NCBI GenBank assembly: GCA_965243095.1
Contig: OZ251530.1
Coordinates: forward strand, 1,054,001 to 1,118,000
DNA length: 64,000 nucleotides
Source: VXYL01 sp965243095
Lineage (GTDB): Bacteria; Pseudomonadota; Gammaproteobacteria; Pseudomonadales; Azotimanducaceae
Direction: 5' to 3'
This document shows, piece by piece, positions 55,385-64,000 of this stretch (position 1 is its first letter; each line of letters starts with the position of its first letter). The notes under the pieces were generated by a model, which saw nothing but the letters and a program-made list of their open reading frames with translations, had not been told where the DNA came from and ran no database searches. A program made the translations under genes and the position numbers.

Positions 55385-56644
55385 ATGTACGCCCGACACC
55401 TGCAATCCATCATCCGGGAACTGCTCGGCGAGTTCCGCGTCGTCTATTTGGCCGGGCCACGGCAGGCTGGGAAGACGACGCTGGCGCGGTCGATCGCCCG
55501 CGATCTGGGCTTGGAGTACGTCACGCTGGACGACCAAGCGACGCTGGCGGCGGTGGCAAACGATCCGCACGGATTCGTTCGTTCGCTGGGCCCCAAGCGC
55601 GTGGTGCTGGACGAGTTCCAGTACGCGCCGGCGCTGATTCCCGCCATCAAGGAGGCATCTGACCAGCTCGCTTCCCGCGAGCGCGGCAAGTTCCTGCTCA
55701 CCGGTTCGGCGGACATCTTCCGCTCCGCCCGCACACAGGAAGCGTTGCCCGGGCACATGGCGCGCGTGGAACTGCTGCCGCTTTCCGTCGCGGAGCTTTC
55801 GGGCGCTCGGCGGAACATCGTTGACTTTCTGCTCGCCGGCGACTTCGCCAACGCGCCGGCGGCACCGACCACGCGGGAGGCCCTTGCCGGTTTGGTGCTG
55901 CAAGGCGGCTACCCGGAGGTGCAGAGCAAGGGTCGGCGCGGGAAGCAAGCCTGGTTCCGCTCCTACATGGAAGGCCGGCTGTACAAGGATTTCGAGACGC
56001 TGCACGCCGCGCGCGGGGACTACTTCTCCAAGCTGCGCGCCTTGACGCCCTGGCTGGCCGGCGTCAGCGGCAACCTGTTGAAATACGCGAGCGTCGCCAA
56101 CGATTTGGACTTGGACGACCGCCTGAGCAAGCGCTATGTGGAAATGCTGGATCTCATGTACATCGTCCGCCGCGTGCCGGGGTGGACGCGGGGCCAGGCG
56201 AAACGAGTGGCAACGCGCATGCCCAAGCTCCACTACGTCGATACGGGCCTCGCCTGCCACCTGCTCGGCTTGCGCCGCGAACGGCAGCTATTGGCAAGCC
56301 CGCACTACGGCGGCCTGCTGGAGAGCCTGGTGTTCATGGAGTGCGGCAAGCACGCCGCTTGGGCGGAGGAGGCCGTGACCCTGTGGCACTTCCGCGACAA
56401 CCGCAAGCGCGAGGTGGACATCGTTCTGGAGCGCGCGGATTCGCGCATCGTCGGCGTCGAAGTGAAGGCGTCCGCCACCGTGCGCCCCGAGGACTTCAGG
56501 GGCCTCGCCGCGTTGGCGGACTTCGCCGGCAGCGCTTTCGAGCACGGCGTGCTGTTCTACGGCGGGCCAGAGCCGCTACCGTTCCGCTTCAACGGAAACC
56601 GCTTCCATGCGCTGCCGCTCGGGATGCTGGCGGCTGCGATGTGA
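55385..56644 (+). CDS. ATP-binding protein with AAA_14 and DUF4143 domains
   Basis: 419 aa. Walker A AGPRQAGKTTLARSIARD (~23-40), Walker B KRVVLDEFQYAPALIPAI, sensor-like FLLTGSADIFRSARTQE, and a C-terminal DUF4143 domain ending in REVDIVLERADSRIVGVEVKAS, which resembles a PD-(D/E)XK nuclease fold (D...E-x-K). Proteins of this type are widespread, often in mobile or toxin-antitoxin-rich regions; function is poorly known. The 22-bp repeat array lies just upstream. Confidence 0.88.
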   Translation: MYARHLQSIIRELLGEFRVVYLAGPRQAGKTTLARSIARDLGLEYVTLDDQATLAAVANDPHGFVRSLGPKRVVLDEFQYAPALIPAIKEASDQLASRERGKFLLTGSADIFRSARTQEALPGHMARVELLPLSVAELSGARRNIVDFLLAGDFANAPAAPTTREALAGLVLQGGYPEVQSKGRRGKQAWFRSYMEGRLYKDFETLHAARGDYFSKLRALTPWLAGVSGNLLKYASVANDLDLDDRLSKRYVEMLDLMYIVRRVPGWTRGQAKRVATRMPKLHYVDTGLACHLLGLRRERQLLASPHYGGLLESLVFMECGKHAAWAEEAVTLWHFRDNRKREVDIVLERADSRIVGVEVKASATVRPEDFRGLAALADFAGSAFEHGVLFYGGPEPLPFRFNGNRFHALPLGMLAAAM

Positions 56645-56686
56645 CCGACACAAGCGTCCAAAGTGCAGCACCACGCAGTGACTGGT

Positions 56687-56766
56687 GCCGGGAGCGCGGG
56701 CGTCTCGCCGGCACTTTCGTTCACATGTACTTCACCATATGCGGGCGAGACGCCCGCGCTCCCAGG
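56687..56766. repeat. REP-like palindrome, copy 5 (inverted orientation)
   Basis: Same family as copies 1-4, but the conserved lead-in is on the right side (reverse complement attggtggcgtcgg...cacgtcc), so this copy points the other way. One base change in the left arm (GCCGGC). Confidence 0.88.
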
Positions 56767-56806
56767 ACGTGTTGAACCGACGCCACCAATGTCGCACACC
56801 CTGTGG

Positions 56807-56812
56807 CATAGT
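56807..56812 (+). promoter_or_regulatory. -10-like CATAGT, 7 nt before the adaptor gene ATG
   Basis: CATAGT-ggcgagc-ATG with no Shine-Dalgarno; leaderless-type layout for the export operon. Confidence 0.4.
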
Positions 56813-56819
56813 GGCGAGC

Positions 56820-58121
56820 ATGGTCGAAACGAAGTCGAACGCGCCGCGCATCGCCGACACGTCCGGCCAGGACGTGGCCATCGCGCCGCGCTCCAGACGC
56901 AAGCAGTGGTTGATCGGGGGCGGTGCGAGCGCGCTGGCGGTGGTCGCGTTGGCGGTGTTCGCGTTGCCTTCGTTGGAGCGCTGGTCGGAAGCCGAGATGA
57001 GCGTCTCGCGGGAACGGCTGCGCACGGCGAAGGTGACCCGCGGCGATTTGGTGCGCGATGTTTCCGTGCAAGGGCGTGTGGTTGCGCCGGTTAGCCCCAC
57101 GCTGTACACCACGCAGCCGGGCGTCATCACGTTCCAAGTGGCGGCCGGTGAGCGTGTGCGGGCCGGCGATGTGCTGGCCCATGTGCGCAGCCCGCAGATC
57201 GAAAACCAACTGCGTCGGGAGGACGCGCATCGCGCCCGGTTGGCGGTGCAGGTGGATCGGCAGCGCATCCACGCCAAGCAACTGCGCCTTTCGCAACAGA
57301 AGACGGTGGACCTTGCCGAGATGGAGCTGGTGGCCGCCAAGCGGGAGGCGCGGCGAGCAGACCTCGCCTTCGCCAGCGAGGGCATTTCGCAATTGGATTT
57401 CGAGCAGGCGCACGATCAGAAGCGTTCCGCTGAACTCGCGCACGAACACGCCGTGCGCGATGCCGAATTGCAAGCGGAACTGTTGGACTTCGAGTTGCGC
57501 ACCGCGCAATTGGATTTGGAACGGCAAGAACTGTTGGTGGCCGATTTGCAGCGGCAGGTGGAGGAACTCGAGATTCGTTCACCGGTGGACGGCGTGGTGG
57601 GCGACCGCTTGGTGGAGAACAAAACCGCCGTGGCGCCCAACATGCCGGTGCTGGCGGTGGTGGATCTGTCACGGTTCGAGGTGGAGGCGGACGTGCCGGA
57701 GAGCTATTCGGACGACCTCGCCCCGGGCATGGCGGCGCAAGTGCGGGTTGCCGGCCGTTCGCACGATGCCACGCTGACGGCGGTGTCACCGGAAGTGCGC
57801 GACAACCAAGTGACGGTGCGGCTGCGCTTCGCAAACGCCATGCCGGCCGGATTGCGGCAGAATCAACGCTTGACCACCCGCGTGCTGCTTGAGGCGAAGT
57901 ACGACGTGCTGCGCGTGGCGCGCGGACAGTTTCTTGAATCCGGCGCGGGCCGCATCGCGTATATCGTCAAAGGCGGCGTGGCGCGACGCGTCGCGATCGA
58001 CGTCGGCGCGCACAGCTTGAACGCCGTGGAGATACTCGACGGCCTTGTGGAAGGCGACGAGATCATCGTCTCTTCTTTGGACGTCTTTGACGGCAAGGAA
58101 GCCGTACTGATTACCGGATAG
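56820..58121 (+). CDS. MacA-like periplasmic adaptor (HlyD/MFP family)
   Basis: 433 aa. Membrane helix at ~30-50 (QWLIGGGASALAVVALAVFA), lipoyl-like halves (PGVITFQVAAGERVRAGDVL and RSPVDGVVGDRLVENKTAV), a long coiled-coil hairpin between them (~125-245) and a C-terminal beta barrel. It is the first gene of an operon with an ABC ATPase and two FtsX-type permeases, the MacAB/Lol-like export arrangement. Substrate unknown; could be a peptide, lipid or macrolide. Confidence 0.9.
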   Translation: MVETKSNAPRIADTSGQDVAIAPRSRRKQWLIGGGASALAVVALAVFALPSLERWSEAEMSVSRERLRTAKVTRGDLVRDVSVQGRVVAPVSPTLYTTQPGVITFQVAAGERVRAGDVLAHVRSPQIENQLRREDAHRARLAVQVDRQRIHAKQLRLSQQKTVDLAEMELVAAKREARRADLAFASEGISQLDFEQAHDQKRSAELAHEHAVRDAELQAELLDFELRTAQLDLERQELLVADLQRQVEELEIRSPVDGVVGDRLVENKTAVAPNMPVLAVVDLSRFEVEADVPESYSDDLAPGMAAQVRVAGRSHDATLTAVSPEVRDNQVTVRLRFANAMPAGLRQNQRLTTRVLLEAKYDVLRVARGQFLESGAGRIAYIVKGGVARRVAIDVGAHSLNAVEILDGLVEGDEIIVSSLDVFDGKEAVLITG

Positions 58122-58141
58122 CGGACCGCAAAGGAGCCGCT

Positions 58142-58813
58142 TTGTTACACATGCAGAACATCGCCAAGGTGTATCGCACGGACACCGTGCAGACGCACGC
58201 CTTGCGCGATGTCGATCTCGCGGTGGAGGAAGGCGAGTTCGTCGCCGTGGCGGGCCGCTCCGGTTCCGGCAAAACGACGTTGCTCAACATCGCGGGTTTG
58301 CTGGAGACGTTCGACACCGGCACCTACTTGCTCGATGGCGAAGACGTTTCGCGTTTGAGCGACAGCGCCCGCTCGAAGCTGCGCGGCGAGAAGATCGGCT
58401 TCGTCTTCCAAGGCTTCAACTTGATCCCGGAACTGAGCGTTTTCGACAACGTGGACGTGCCGCTGCGCTATCGCGGAATGCGCGCCGCCGAACGCAAACG
58501 GCGCGTGACCGATGTGCTGGAAACGGTGGGGCTTGGCGGCCGCGCACGGCACTTGCCGGCGCAGCTTTCCGGCGGCCAGCAGCAGCGCGTCGCCATCGCC
58601 CGCGCGTTGGTGGGCGAGCCGCGTTTCCTGTTGGCGGACGAACCCACCGGCAATCTGGATTCCACCACCGCCGAAGGCGTGATGGCGCTGCTCGCCGAGT
58701 TGCACGCCGGCGGCGCGACGATCATCATCGTCACGCACGACGCCGGTTTGGCGGCGCGGGCGGGGCGCGTCATCGCCATCGCCGACGGGCGCGTCAGCGA
58801 ACAGGCCGATTGA
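58142..58813 (+). CDS. ABC transporter ATP-binding protein (LolD/MacB-type)
   Basis: 223 aa. Walker A AVAGRSGSGKTTLLNIAGLL, Q-loop VFQGFNLIPELSVF, signature LSGGQQQRVAIARAL, Walker B FLLADEPTGNLD. The start is TTG 58142, with an alternative ATG at 58151 that gives a conventional MQNIAKVYRT start. The stop overlaps the first permease gene by 4 bp (58810), so the genes are coupled. Confidence 0.93.
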   Translation: MLHMQNIAKVYRTDTVQTHALRDVDLAVEEGEFVAVAGRSGSGKTTLLNIAGLLETFDTGTYLLDGEDVSRLSDSARSKLRGEKIGFVFQGFNLIPELSVFDNVDVPLRYRGMRAAERKRRVTDVLETVGLGGRARHLPAQLSGGQQQRVAIARALVGEPRFLLADEPTGNLDSTTAEGVMALLAELHAGGATIIIVTHDAGLAARAGRVIAIADGRVSEQAD

Positions 58814-60132
58814 TGTTCGCCTACTACATCCGCCTCGCGCTCATCAGCCTGCGCAAAGACGCCGTAATCTCGCTCCTGATGATCTGCGCCATCGCGCTCG
58901 GCATCGGCGCCTGCATGACGTTCGTGAACATCAGCTATGTGCGCGGGTTGGATCCCATCCCGCAAAAAAGCAGCGAATTGTTCGCCGTGCAACTCGATTC
59001 GTGGAGCCCGCATCGACCGTACAGCGACGAAGGCACACCGCCGAGGCAGGTCACTTATCTCGACGCATCCGCGCTCATGCAAGCGCGGCGTGCGCACCGC
59101 CAAGCGGCGATGACCGGCACCAGTTTCGTCGTCTTGCCGGAGGGTGAGAACGCGCGCCCCTTCGACGCCAGCGGCCGCGCCACCTATACCGATTTCTTCG
59201 CCATGTTCGACGTGCCTTTCCTGTTCGGCGGCGCGTGGGACGCGCGCATGGACGAGAGCGCCGAACAGGTGGCCGTGCTTTCCCGGCAGACGAACGAGAG
59301 ACTGTTCGGCGGCGAGGACTCGGTCGGCCGCGACGTGAACTTGAACGGGCGCAACTACCGCGTGTACGGCGTGCTCGACGAGTACGAACCGCTGCCGAAG
59401 TTCTACGATCCGCACACCGGGTTCACCGCGCCCCCCGCCGACATCTTCGTGCCGTTTGAGCTCATGGCGTCCTTGCGCCTGCCGCGGCGCGGCAACACCA
59501 GCTGCTGGAAACCCGCGGGCGACGGGTTCGAGGCGTTCCTCGCCTCCGAATGTGTGTGGATTCAATTTTGGGCCGAGTTGCGGGACGACGAGGAAAAGCA
59601 GGGATACCTCGCCTTCTTGGACAACTATGTGAACGAACAGAAACGTCTGGGGCGGTTCGAGCGGCAGTTGAACAATCGTCTGCGCGACGTCACGCAGTGG
59701 ATCGACGACCACTACGAGGACGAGGGGGTGGCGCTGCTGATCGGCGTCGGCGTGATGTTCCTGTTCGTTTGCCTGCTGAACATGATGGGCCTGCTGCTTG
59801 CGAAGTTCTTCGGCAAAGCGCCCGAAATCGGTCTGCGCCGAGCGTTGGGTGCCAGCAAAAAGGCGTTGTTCGCGCAGCACATGGTTGAGACGGGTTGCGT
59901 CGGCGTCGCCGGCGGCGCGTTGGGCGTGGTGACCACATGGCTTGCCCTGCGCGGTGTTGCGCTGCTGTTCGGCGAGGGCGGCGAGGGTGAGCTGCCCGAG
60001 GTTCTCACCTTCCAAGGCCCGATGGTTGCCGTCGCCGTCGCGCTCGCCATCGTTTCCGCTTTGGCCGCCGGCGTGTATCCCACATGGCGCGCCTGCAACG
60101 TGCCGGCGGCGACCTTGGTGAAAACGCAGTAG
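58810..60132 (+). CDS. FtsX-like ABC transporter permease (MacB-type), first subunit
   Basis: 440 aa with four predicted membrane helices: one near the start (LISLLMICAIALGIGACMTF), then a large periplasmic domain (~50-300), then three helices (VALLIGVGVMFLFVCLLNMM; GCVGVAGGALGVVTTWLALR; MVAVAVALAIVSALAAGVYP). The FtsX signature FFGKAPEIGLRRALGASKKA lies in the cytoplasmic loop. Coupled to the ATPase gene. Confidence 0.9.
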   Translation: MMFAYYIRLALISLRKDAVISLLMICAIALGIGACMTFVNISYVRGLDPIPQKSSELFAVQLDSWSPHRPYSDEGTPPRQVTYLDASALMQARRAHRQAAMTGTSFVVLPEGENARPFDASGRATYTDFFAMFDVPFLFGGAWDARMDESAEQVAVLSRQTNERLFGGEDSVGRDVNLNGRNYRVYGVLDEYEPLPKFYDPHTGFTAPPADIFVPFELMASLRLPRRGNTSCWKPAGDGFEAFLASECVWIQFWAELRDDEEKQGYLAFLDNYVNEQKRLGRFERQLNNRLRDVTQWIDDHYEDEGVALLIGVGVMFLFVCLLNMMGLLLAKFFGKAPEIGLRRALGASKKALFAQHMVETGCVGVAGGALGVVTTWLALRGVALLFGEGGEGELPEVLTFQGPMVAVAVALAIVSALAAGVYPTWRACNVPAATLVKTQ

Positions 60133-60160
60133 CGGCAGTCCAACGGCAACGGTAGATGCA

Positions 60161-61375
60161 GTGGAAATAGGGCCTATCTTTCGCGCTTTGCGGCAGAGCA
60201 AAGTCGGCGCGTTGCTCATCGCGCTGCAAGTGGCTTTCACCATGACCGTGGCGGTGAACTCGGCCGGCATCGTGCGCCAGCAAATCCACTTGGCGGGCGA
60301 GCCGACCGGCGTAGCGGAAGCCGAGCTCTTTCACATCACCACCAGCGGCTTCGCCCCCAACTTCAACGCCCGCGCCGCCGTGCTGGACGACTTGGCGCTG
60401 ATTCGCCAAACCCCCGGCGTGTACGCGGCAACGGTGGTGAACAGCGTGCCGCTAGGCGGCAGCGGCTGGACCACCGGAGTGCAAACCGAGCCGGGCCCGG
60501 AAAAACCCAGCCATTCCGCGCCCGTGTACATGATGGACGAACACGGCCTCGCCACCTTCGGCGTGGAACTGATCGCCGGCCGCGACTTCACACCGGAAGA
60601 CATCCGCGAGCGCGGCCCGGCCGTGGCGGATTGGCCGGACAAGGCCATCCTGAGCGCCGCGTTGGCGCAAACCCTCTGGCCGGACGTGCCCGCGGAACAG
60701 GCTGCCGGGCGCGTCTTCTACATCAACGGCAAACTGACCACCGCCATCGGCATCGTCGCGCTGCTGCAAGGCTATTGGGCGGGAAACCCGAACGCCGGCC
60801 AGACCATGCTCGTGCCGGACAAACTCATGCAGCGCAGCGTGCAGTATTTCATCCGCACCGAGCCCGGCCGCGTGGACGAGCTGATGCCCCTCATCGAAGA
60901 GCAACTCGCCCAGGCCAACCGCGACCGCATCGTCCGGGCGCCGTGGTCGATGCTCGACACGCGGGAGAAGAGCTACCGAGAGAACAAAGCCGTCGCCACC
61001 ATCCTAGCCGCCGTCATGGCCCTGCTGCTGATCGTCAACGCCCTCGGCATCGTCGGCCTCGCCGCCTACAGCGTCCGCCGCCGCACCAAACAGATCGGCA
61101 CCCGCCGCGCCCTCGGCGCCACCAAACGCGACATCCTCCGCTACTTCCTCACGGAAAACGCCCTCGTCACCGCAGTAGGCGTAACCCTCGGCACCGCCAT
61201 GACCATCGCCCTCAACGTCTTCCTAGTGCAAGCCATCCCCTTCGTCCCAAAACTGGATTGGTGGTTCGTACTACTCGGCGTAGCAACAATGTGCCTAGTC
61301 GGCCTCCTCGCCGTGCTGGGCCCCGCCCGCCACGCCAGCACGGTGCCACCAGCGGTGGCCACAAGGACGGTGTAG
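60161..61375 (+). CDS. FtsX-like ABC transporter permease, second subunit
   Basis: 404 aa, start GTG 60161; an upstream in-frame ATG would hit a stop. Same architecture as the first permease: helix near residue 20 (VGALLIALQVAFTMTVAVNS), periplasmic domain, then three helices with the family motif AYSVRRRTKQIGTRRALGAT and AVGVTLGTAMTIALNVFL. Two different permeases after one ATPase suggests a heterodimeric exporter, unlike the homodimer of MacB. Confidence 0.88.
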   Translation: MEIGPIFRALRQSKVGALLIALQVAFTMTVAVNSAGIVRQQIHLAGEPTGVAEAELFHITTSGFAPNFNARAAVLDDLALIRQTPGVYAATVVNSVPLGGSGWTTGVQTEPGPEKPSHSAPVYMMDEHGLATFGVELIAGRDFTPEDIRERGPAVADWPDKAILSAALAQTLWPDVPAEQAAGRVFYINGKLTTAIGIVALLQGYWAGNPNAGQTMLVPDKLMQRSVQYFIRTEPGRVDELMPLIEEQLAQANRDRIVRAPWSMLDTREKSYRENKAVATILAAVMALLLIVNALGIVGLAAYSVRRRTKQIGTRRALGATKRDILRYFLTENALVTAVGVTLGTAMTIALNVFLVQAIPFVPKLDWWFVLLGVATMCLVGLLAVLGPARHASTVPPAVATRTV

Positions 61376-61436
61376 CGGCTACCTCAAGTGCGCTAAGCCA
61401 CGATGAGCGCGGTCGGGCGACCGGTGCCCCAGAAGA

Positions 61437-63047
61437 TCAAGCACGCGAGCGGCGTAGCCGCTTTTCCAGTTTCGCCTGAATCTCCTTCACCTGAGTTTCG
61501 ATCGGCCCGTCCTCCTGCCCAACGCCGCCGGCCACGTCCTCTAGTATCCACCGCGCCGCCTTGGACTTGTTCCTACTCCGCAATTCCCCTGCAAGCGACT
61601 CCATCAAAGTGCCGTGAAACGCCTCTCGGGATTCCTGGTCTTCGCCGAACTCCGGCACGTCGGCTCTGACGAAGGCTCGCGTTATCCGGCTACTATCGTG
61701 CAACAGGCTGCCCTTTAGCAATTCAATGCGGTTCTCCAAAGGACGAATCGACTCAAATGGATTATCGATCTTGTGCCTCCTAATCACGCTTAGCCAGTCG
61801 ATCTCCGCCTCGTCGAATGTGCTACGCACGCTGTCCAGATAGGCACGAAACGCCGTGGTCAACTTTTCGCGTCCGCGGTCATCTTCCAGCCAGTCATGCA
61901 GAGATTTGTAATATCTGGCCTTTTCGGTCGCTGCGTTATCCACCCGTTTCTCCACTTCCCCAATGTACGGGGAAGCAACCCACAACCCGTAGCACGACTC
62001 TACCCCGAAGTGACGAATCACCACTCTGGTCTGGGGCTCTTCCAAGCCTTCGATCCTCTGGTAAGCCCGCCCGATGCTGAATGGACTGACACCCGCCGTG
62101 GGTTCGGCATCCGGGGGAGGGGGATAGAACGCAGTCAAGCGCTTCCTTTCCTCCGGCCCAAGTTCGTCCATCAATCTATAGAATGGATTTACGGTCAGCT
62201 GCAAAACGAAGAAGGGCTTGTAATAAAGCGCACCGTCCGAGAAGAAGTGAGAAAGAGAGTTTGCTCCTAGACTAGCTGATGTCGCTACGTCTTCGATTGC
62301 GAATCCTTCCTCCCACGCCTTTTTTGCGTATTTGAGGAGATAATCCGGAGCTGGGTCAATTCGGAGAAGTATCTCTTCGTTGTTCTGTTGTGGCCCAAGC
62401 GCGTTCTCGGTCGCGTTAGCCGACCCGATCCAAGCAACCGTCGCATTGCCCTTCTCGAACAAGTAGAGTTTGGTGTGAAACAGGCTGTCGTAGAAAGCGA
62501 GCTTCACTTCGACGCTTTTGTTCTTCCCCTTCCAACGGCGCAGTTCCTTGACTTGGCGATCGCGCTTGGGGCCGCGGCTTCTCCCGTTGAGGAGAATGCG
62601 TGCGGGGCGGCCTCGGACTAGCTGTCGGAGCGTCTTCAAGCTGTAGTAGGCCGAAATGACGGTCACGCAACCGCCTCTTTCGGCGTCGCTTCGCAGGGCG
62701 CGCACGTCCAACGTCTTGGCATCGCCTAGCCGATGGACGGAGTGAAGCGTGGCGGCAGGCGGCTTGGACACCTTTCGGCTCTTCGGCTGAGCGGCCAGAA
62801 TCCGCTGGGTGAGTTCCTCCTTGCGACCGTCGCTGTCGACGCCAAGAATCTCGGCGATCTCTTGAAGGCGGGCCTTGCGGAGTGCGCCAATCAGGCGTGC
62901 TTCGGTAGCGCTCGAGTCTGCCGCAAGGCGGCGGAGCATGGACGGCGGTGACCGCCTATCGACATCGTCGTAAATGCCTAGGCGAGCCGTCACGTCTTGG
63001 AGGTCACTGCGCCCCATGGCCTCCAAAATCGCACGTTTGAGCTTCAT
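61437..63047 (-). CDS. Phospholipase D-like HKD domain protein with N-terminal SAP-like region
   Basis: 536 aa. The HKD motif is SLFHTKLYLFEKGNATVAWI followed by GSANATENALG (His-x-Lys...Asn/Asp), the catalytic centre of phospholipase D-like nucleases. N-terminal LIGALRKARLQEIAEILGVD ... KEELTQRIL resembles a SAP DNA-binding helix pair. The start ATG at 63047 was chosen because the ATG at 63119 adds a region without family support. HKD nucleases of this kind occur in restriction or defence islands; that role is inferred. Confidence 0.82.
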   Translation of the reverse strand: MKLKRAILEAMGRSDLQDVTARLGIYDDVDRRSPPSMLRRLAADSSATEARLIGALRKARLQEIAEILGVDSDGRKEELTQRILAAQPKSRKVSKPPAATLHSVHRLGDAKTLDVRALRSDAERGGCVTVISAYYSLKTLRQLVRGRPARILLNGRSRGPKRDRQVKELRRWKGKNKSVEVKLAFYDSLFHTKLYLFEKGNATVAWIGSANATENALGPQQNNEEILLRIDPAPDYLLKYAKKAWEEGFAIEDVATSASLGANSLSHFFSDGALYYKPFFVLQLTVNPFYRLMDELGPEERKRLTAFYPPPPDAEPTAGVSPFSIGRAYQRIEGLEEPQTRVVIRHFGVESCYGLWVASPYIGEVEKRVDNAATEKARYYKSLHDWLEDDRGREKLTTAFRAYLDSVRSTFDEAEIDWLSVIRRHKIDNPFESIRPLENRIELLKGSLLHDSSRITRAFVRADVPEFGEDQESREAFHGTLMESLAGELRSRNKSKAARWILEDVAGGVGQEDGPIETQVKEIQAKLEKRLRRSRA

Positions 63048-63155
63048 GGCTTCTCGCTGCAAGTGCCCTTGATGCGGGAGAACGTACCACATCCGCTTCA
63101 AGGTCGGCAAGGGCGTCAACTGCTTCGATAGCGGTTCCGGGGGTAGGGCCGTCCT

Positions 63156-63485
63156 TCAACTCGCTGACCGTGTGCGTCTCTTGGAACGCGAGCGCTGGCG
63201 GCGGATCGCACGGCGGCCGGCCGCGCCGGCAAGGCGGTAGCAAGTCACCGCATGGCCCCCACTCACGATGGCGGCCCAACCACGCAGCCGGTCGCAACGT
63301 CGTGCTAGGCGCTTGTCTTCGCCGATTAGCTCGTCAACATCTTGATTCCGCAGCATATAGAGATCCTCCCGCACTTCCGTGCCGTAGCAGCAAATAAGAT
63401 CGATATCCTCCGGTGTGCGGCCTCGTTGCTGCAATCGCTGCCGCAGGTGGCGGGTGTGGTAGGGAGTGTGTAAGTGACTCTTCAT
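63156..63485 (-). CDS. Small protein resembling DUF4258 family
   Basis: 109 aa: HTRHLRQRLQQRGRTPEDID, LICCYGTEVREDLYMLRNQD, and KRLARRCDRLRGWAAIVSGG match the DUF4258-type fold seen in small toxin-like proteins. Start ATG 63485, followed after 20 bp by the PIN gene stop (both minus strand, so it follows PIN). C-terminal tail is very basic. Probable toxin-antitoxin-related; unproved. Confidence 0.6.
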   Translation of the reverse strand: MKSHLHTPYHTRHLRQRLQQRGRTPEDIDLICCYGTEVREDLYMLRNQDVDELIGEDKRLARRCDRLRGWAAIVSGGHAVTCYRLAGAAGRRAIRRQRSRSKRRTRSAS

Positions 63486-63505
63486 GGAGCCTCCGTTCCA
63501 GTGGG

Positions 63506-63934
63506 TCAGAGCTGGGCAACTGCCAGCGATTGGATGAAGTGAATGCCGGGCACCATGTGACGGCTGAGCCGCTCGTCGTTGGTGATGAGCAAATCGACGC
63601 CCGCCGCGGACGCGCAGGCCAGCTGCATGGCGTCCACCGGATGTATGGTGCTGTTCCTCTGTATAGAGGCGAATGCCGACGCGGCCGTCTGATCGAAAGG
63701 CAGGACGGTGGCGCTGGTGGTGATGGCGTGCTTGTAGCGACGCATCAATTCGCCATCTCCTGCCGCCAAGGGCTTGGCGAGGATTTCGCCCAACGTCAGC
63801 GCCGACGTGAGGAGGTGGTCTTGGCGCTCGATCATCCGCTCGCGTAGCGCGACGACCCGTTCGGCGCGGTCGCCTTCGCCCTCGAACAGGTGTATGAACA
63901 GGTTGGTGTCCCAGAAAATCCGGCTCACCGTCAA
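63506..63934 (-). CDS. PIN-domain ribonuclease toxin (VapC-like)
   Basis: 142 aa. PIN acidic residues: FWDTNLFIHLFEGEGDR (Asp), LGEILAKPLAAGD (Glu), IHPVDAMQLACASAAGVD (Asp), and LLITNDERLS (final Asp). The start is TTG 63934 or GTG 63928, because the antitoxin stop overlaps here. VapC-type toxins cleave RNA. The antitoxin gene is directly upstream and leaves the window. Confidence 0.88.
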   Translation of the reverse strand: MTVSRIFWDTNLFIHLFEGEGDRAERVVALRERMIERQDHLLTSALTLGEILAKPLAAGDGELMRRYKHAITTSATVLPFDQTAASAFASIQRNSTIHPVDAMQLACASAAGVDLLITNDERLSRHMVPGIHFIQSLAVAQL

Positions 63935-64000
63935 CCCTCGCGTTGCCGACGCACATAGGCATCCGCATCCTCGCCCGCCCAGATTTCCCGACCAACGCCC
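63931..64000 (-). CDS. Antitoxin of the PIN toxin, C-terminal end only
   Basis: About 22 codons reading VGREIWAGEDADAYVRRQRE, then Gly and TGA, overlapping the PIN start (TTGA). The hydrophilic, helical tail fits the C-terminus of a VapB-like antitoxin. The rest lies beyond the right edge. Confidence 0.6.
   Translation of the reverse strand, partial: GVGREIWAGEDADAYVRRQREG

Overview
The window is high-GC DNA (about two thirds G+C by eye) from a gammaproteobacterium. The main evidence is the gene order coaBC-algC-argB-slmA divergent from radC (36.9-41.9 kb), a rhodanese-secB pair, trmL, ntrBC and a GspE/MshE-type ATPase. Phytanoyl-CoA-dioxygenase-like, serine-hydrolase and Uma2 genes, five copies of a long palindromic repeat, two insertion sequences and several broken genes suggest an uncultured, possibly marine or host-associated lineage. 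That last point is inference.

Layout. 1-1.9 kb: an RND efflux adaptor and the start of its permease (minus strand). 2.1-12.8 kb: an NHLP-type RiPP (bacteriocin-like) island. On the minus strand it carries an HlyD-like adaptor, a C39-peptidase ABC exporter and a second NHLM ABC protein. On the plus strand it carries a DsbA-like oxidase, the precursor peptide with a 14-residue core after Gly-Gly, an unrecognised 344-aa protein and an alpha/alpha-toroid protein with a terpene-cyclase-like DTDD motif. A farnesyl-diphosphate-synthase-type gene, broken at a run of ten G, lies convergent to these. The island is bracketed by ~160-bp direct repeats made from the 5' end of the RND adaptor gene. 13-14.5 kb: decayed accessory genes and an MNT nucleotidyltransferase. 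14.6-16.0 kb: rhodanese, SecB, TrmL.

16.1-31 kb is a shuffled accessory region. AAA+ ATPases and a HsdR-N-type (PD-(D/E)XK) nuclease occur as intact genes and as fragments. One ATPase is present in two almost identical copies, and a 962-bp piece of ntrC is duplicated around the ATPase-nuclease pair. Between them lie a secreted repeat protein (192-bp tandem repeats, frameshifted), a membrane protein and a small Cas2/SinR-like pair. Intact ntrC and ntrB follow, then the GspE-like ATPase. 33-36.7 kb: two Uma2 genes flanking a complete IS4-type element inserted into a palindrome. 36.9-41.9 kb: the slmA/argB/algC/coaBC operon and radC. 42-47 kb: an AmpG-like transporter, an enoyl-CoA hydratase, and a ThDP enzyme paired with an unknown gene. 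47.0-48.6 kb: an ISNCY-like element with a 16-bp target duplication. 48.7-55 kb: DUF418 protein, two alpha/beta hydrolases, a ketopantoate-reductase-like enzyme, a serine hydrolase and a PhyH dioxygenase. 55.2-56.6 kb: six 22-bp repeats ahead of a DUF4143 ATPase. 56.8-61.4 kb: a MacA/ABC/FtsX-type export operon. 61.4-64 kb: a phospholipase-D-like protein, a DUF4258-like protein, and a PIN toxin with the end of its antitoxin.

The most interesting system is the RiPP island. The combination of NHLP precursor, DTDD toroid protein and prenyl-diphosphate synthase suggests a peptide that is both disulfide-bonded and terpene-modified. Second is the ATPase-nuclease module, a candidate defence system. 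A third observation is a set of genes with a -10-like hexamer only 6-7 nt before the ATG, suggesting leaderless transcripts.
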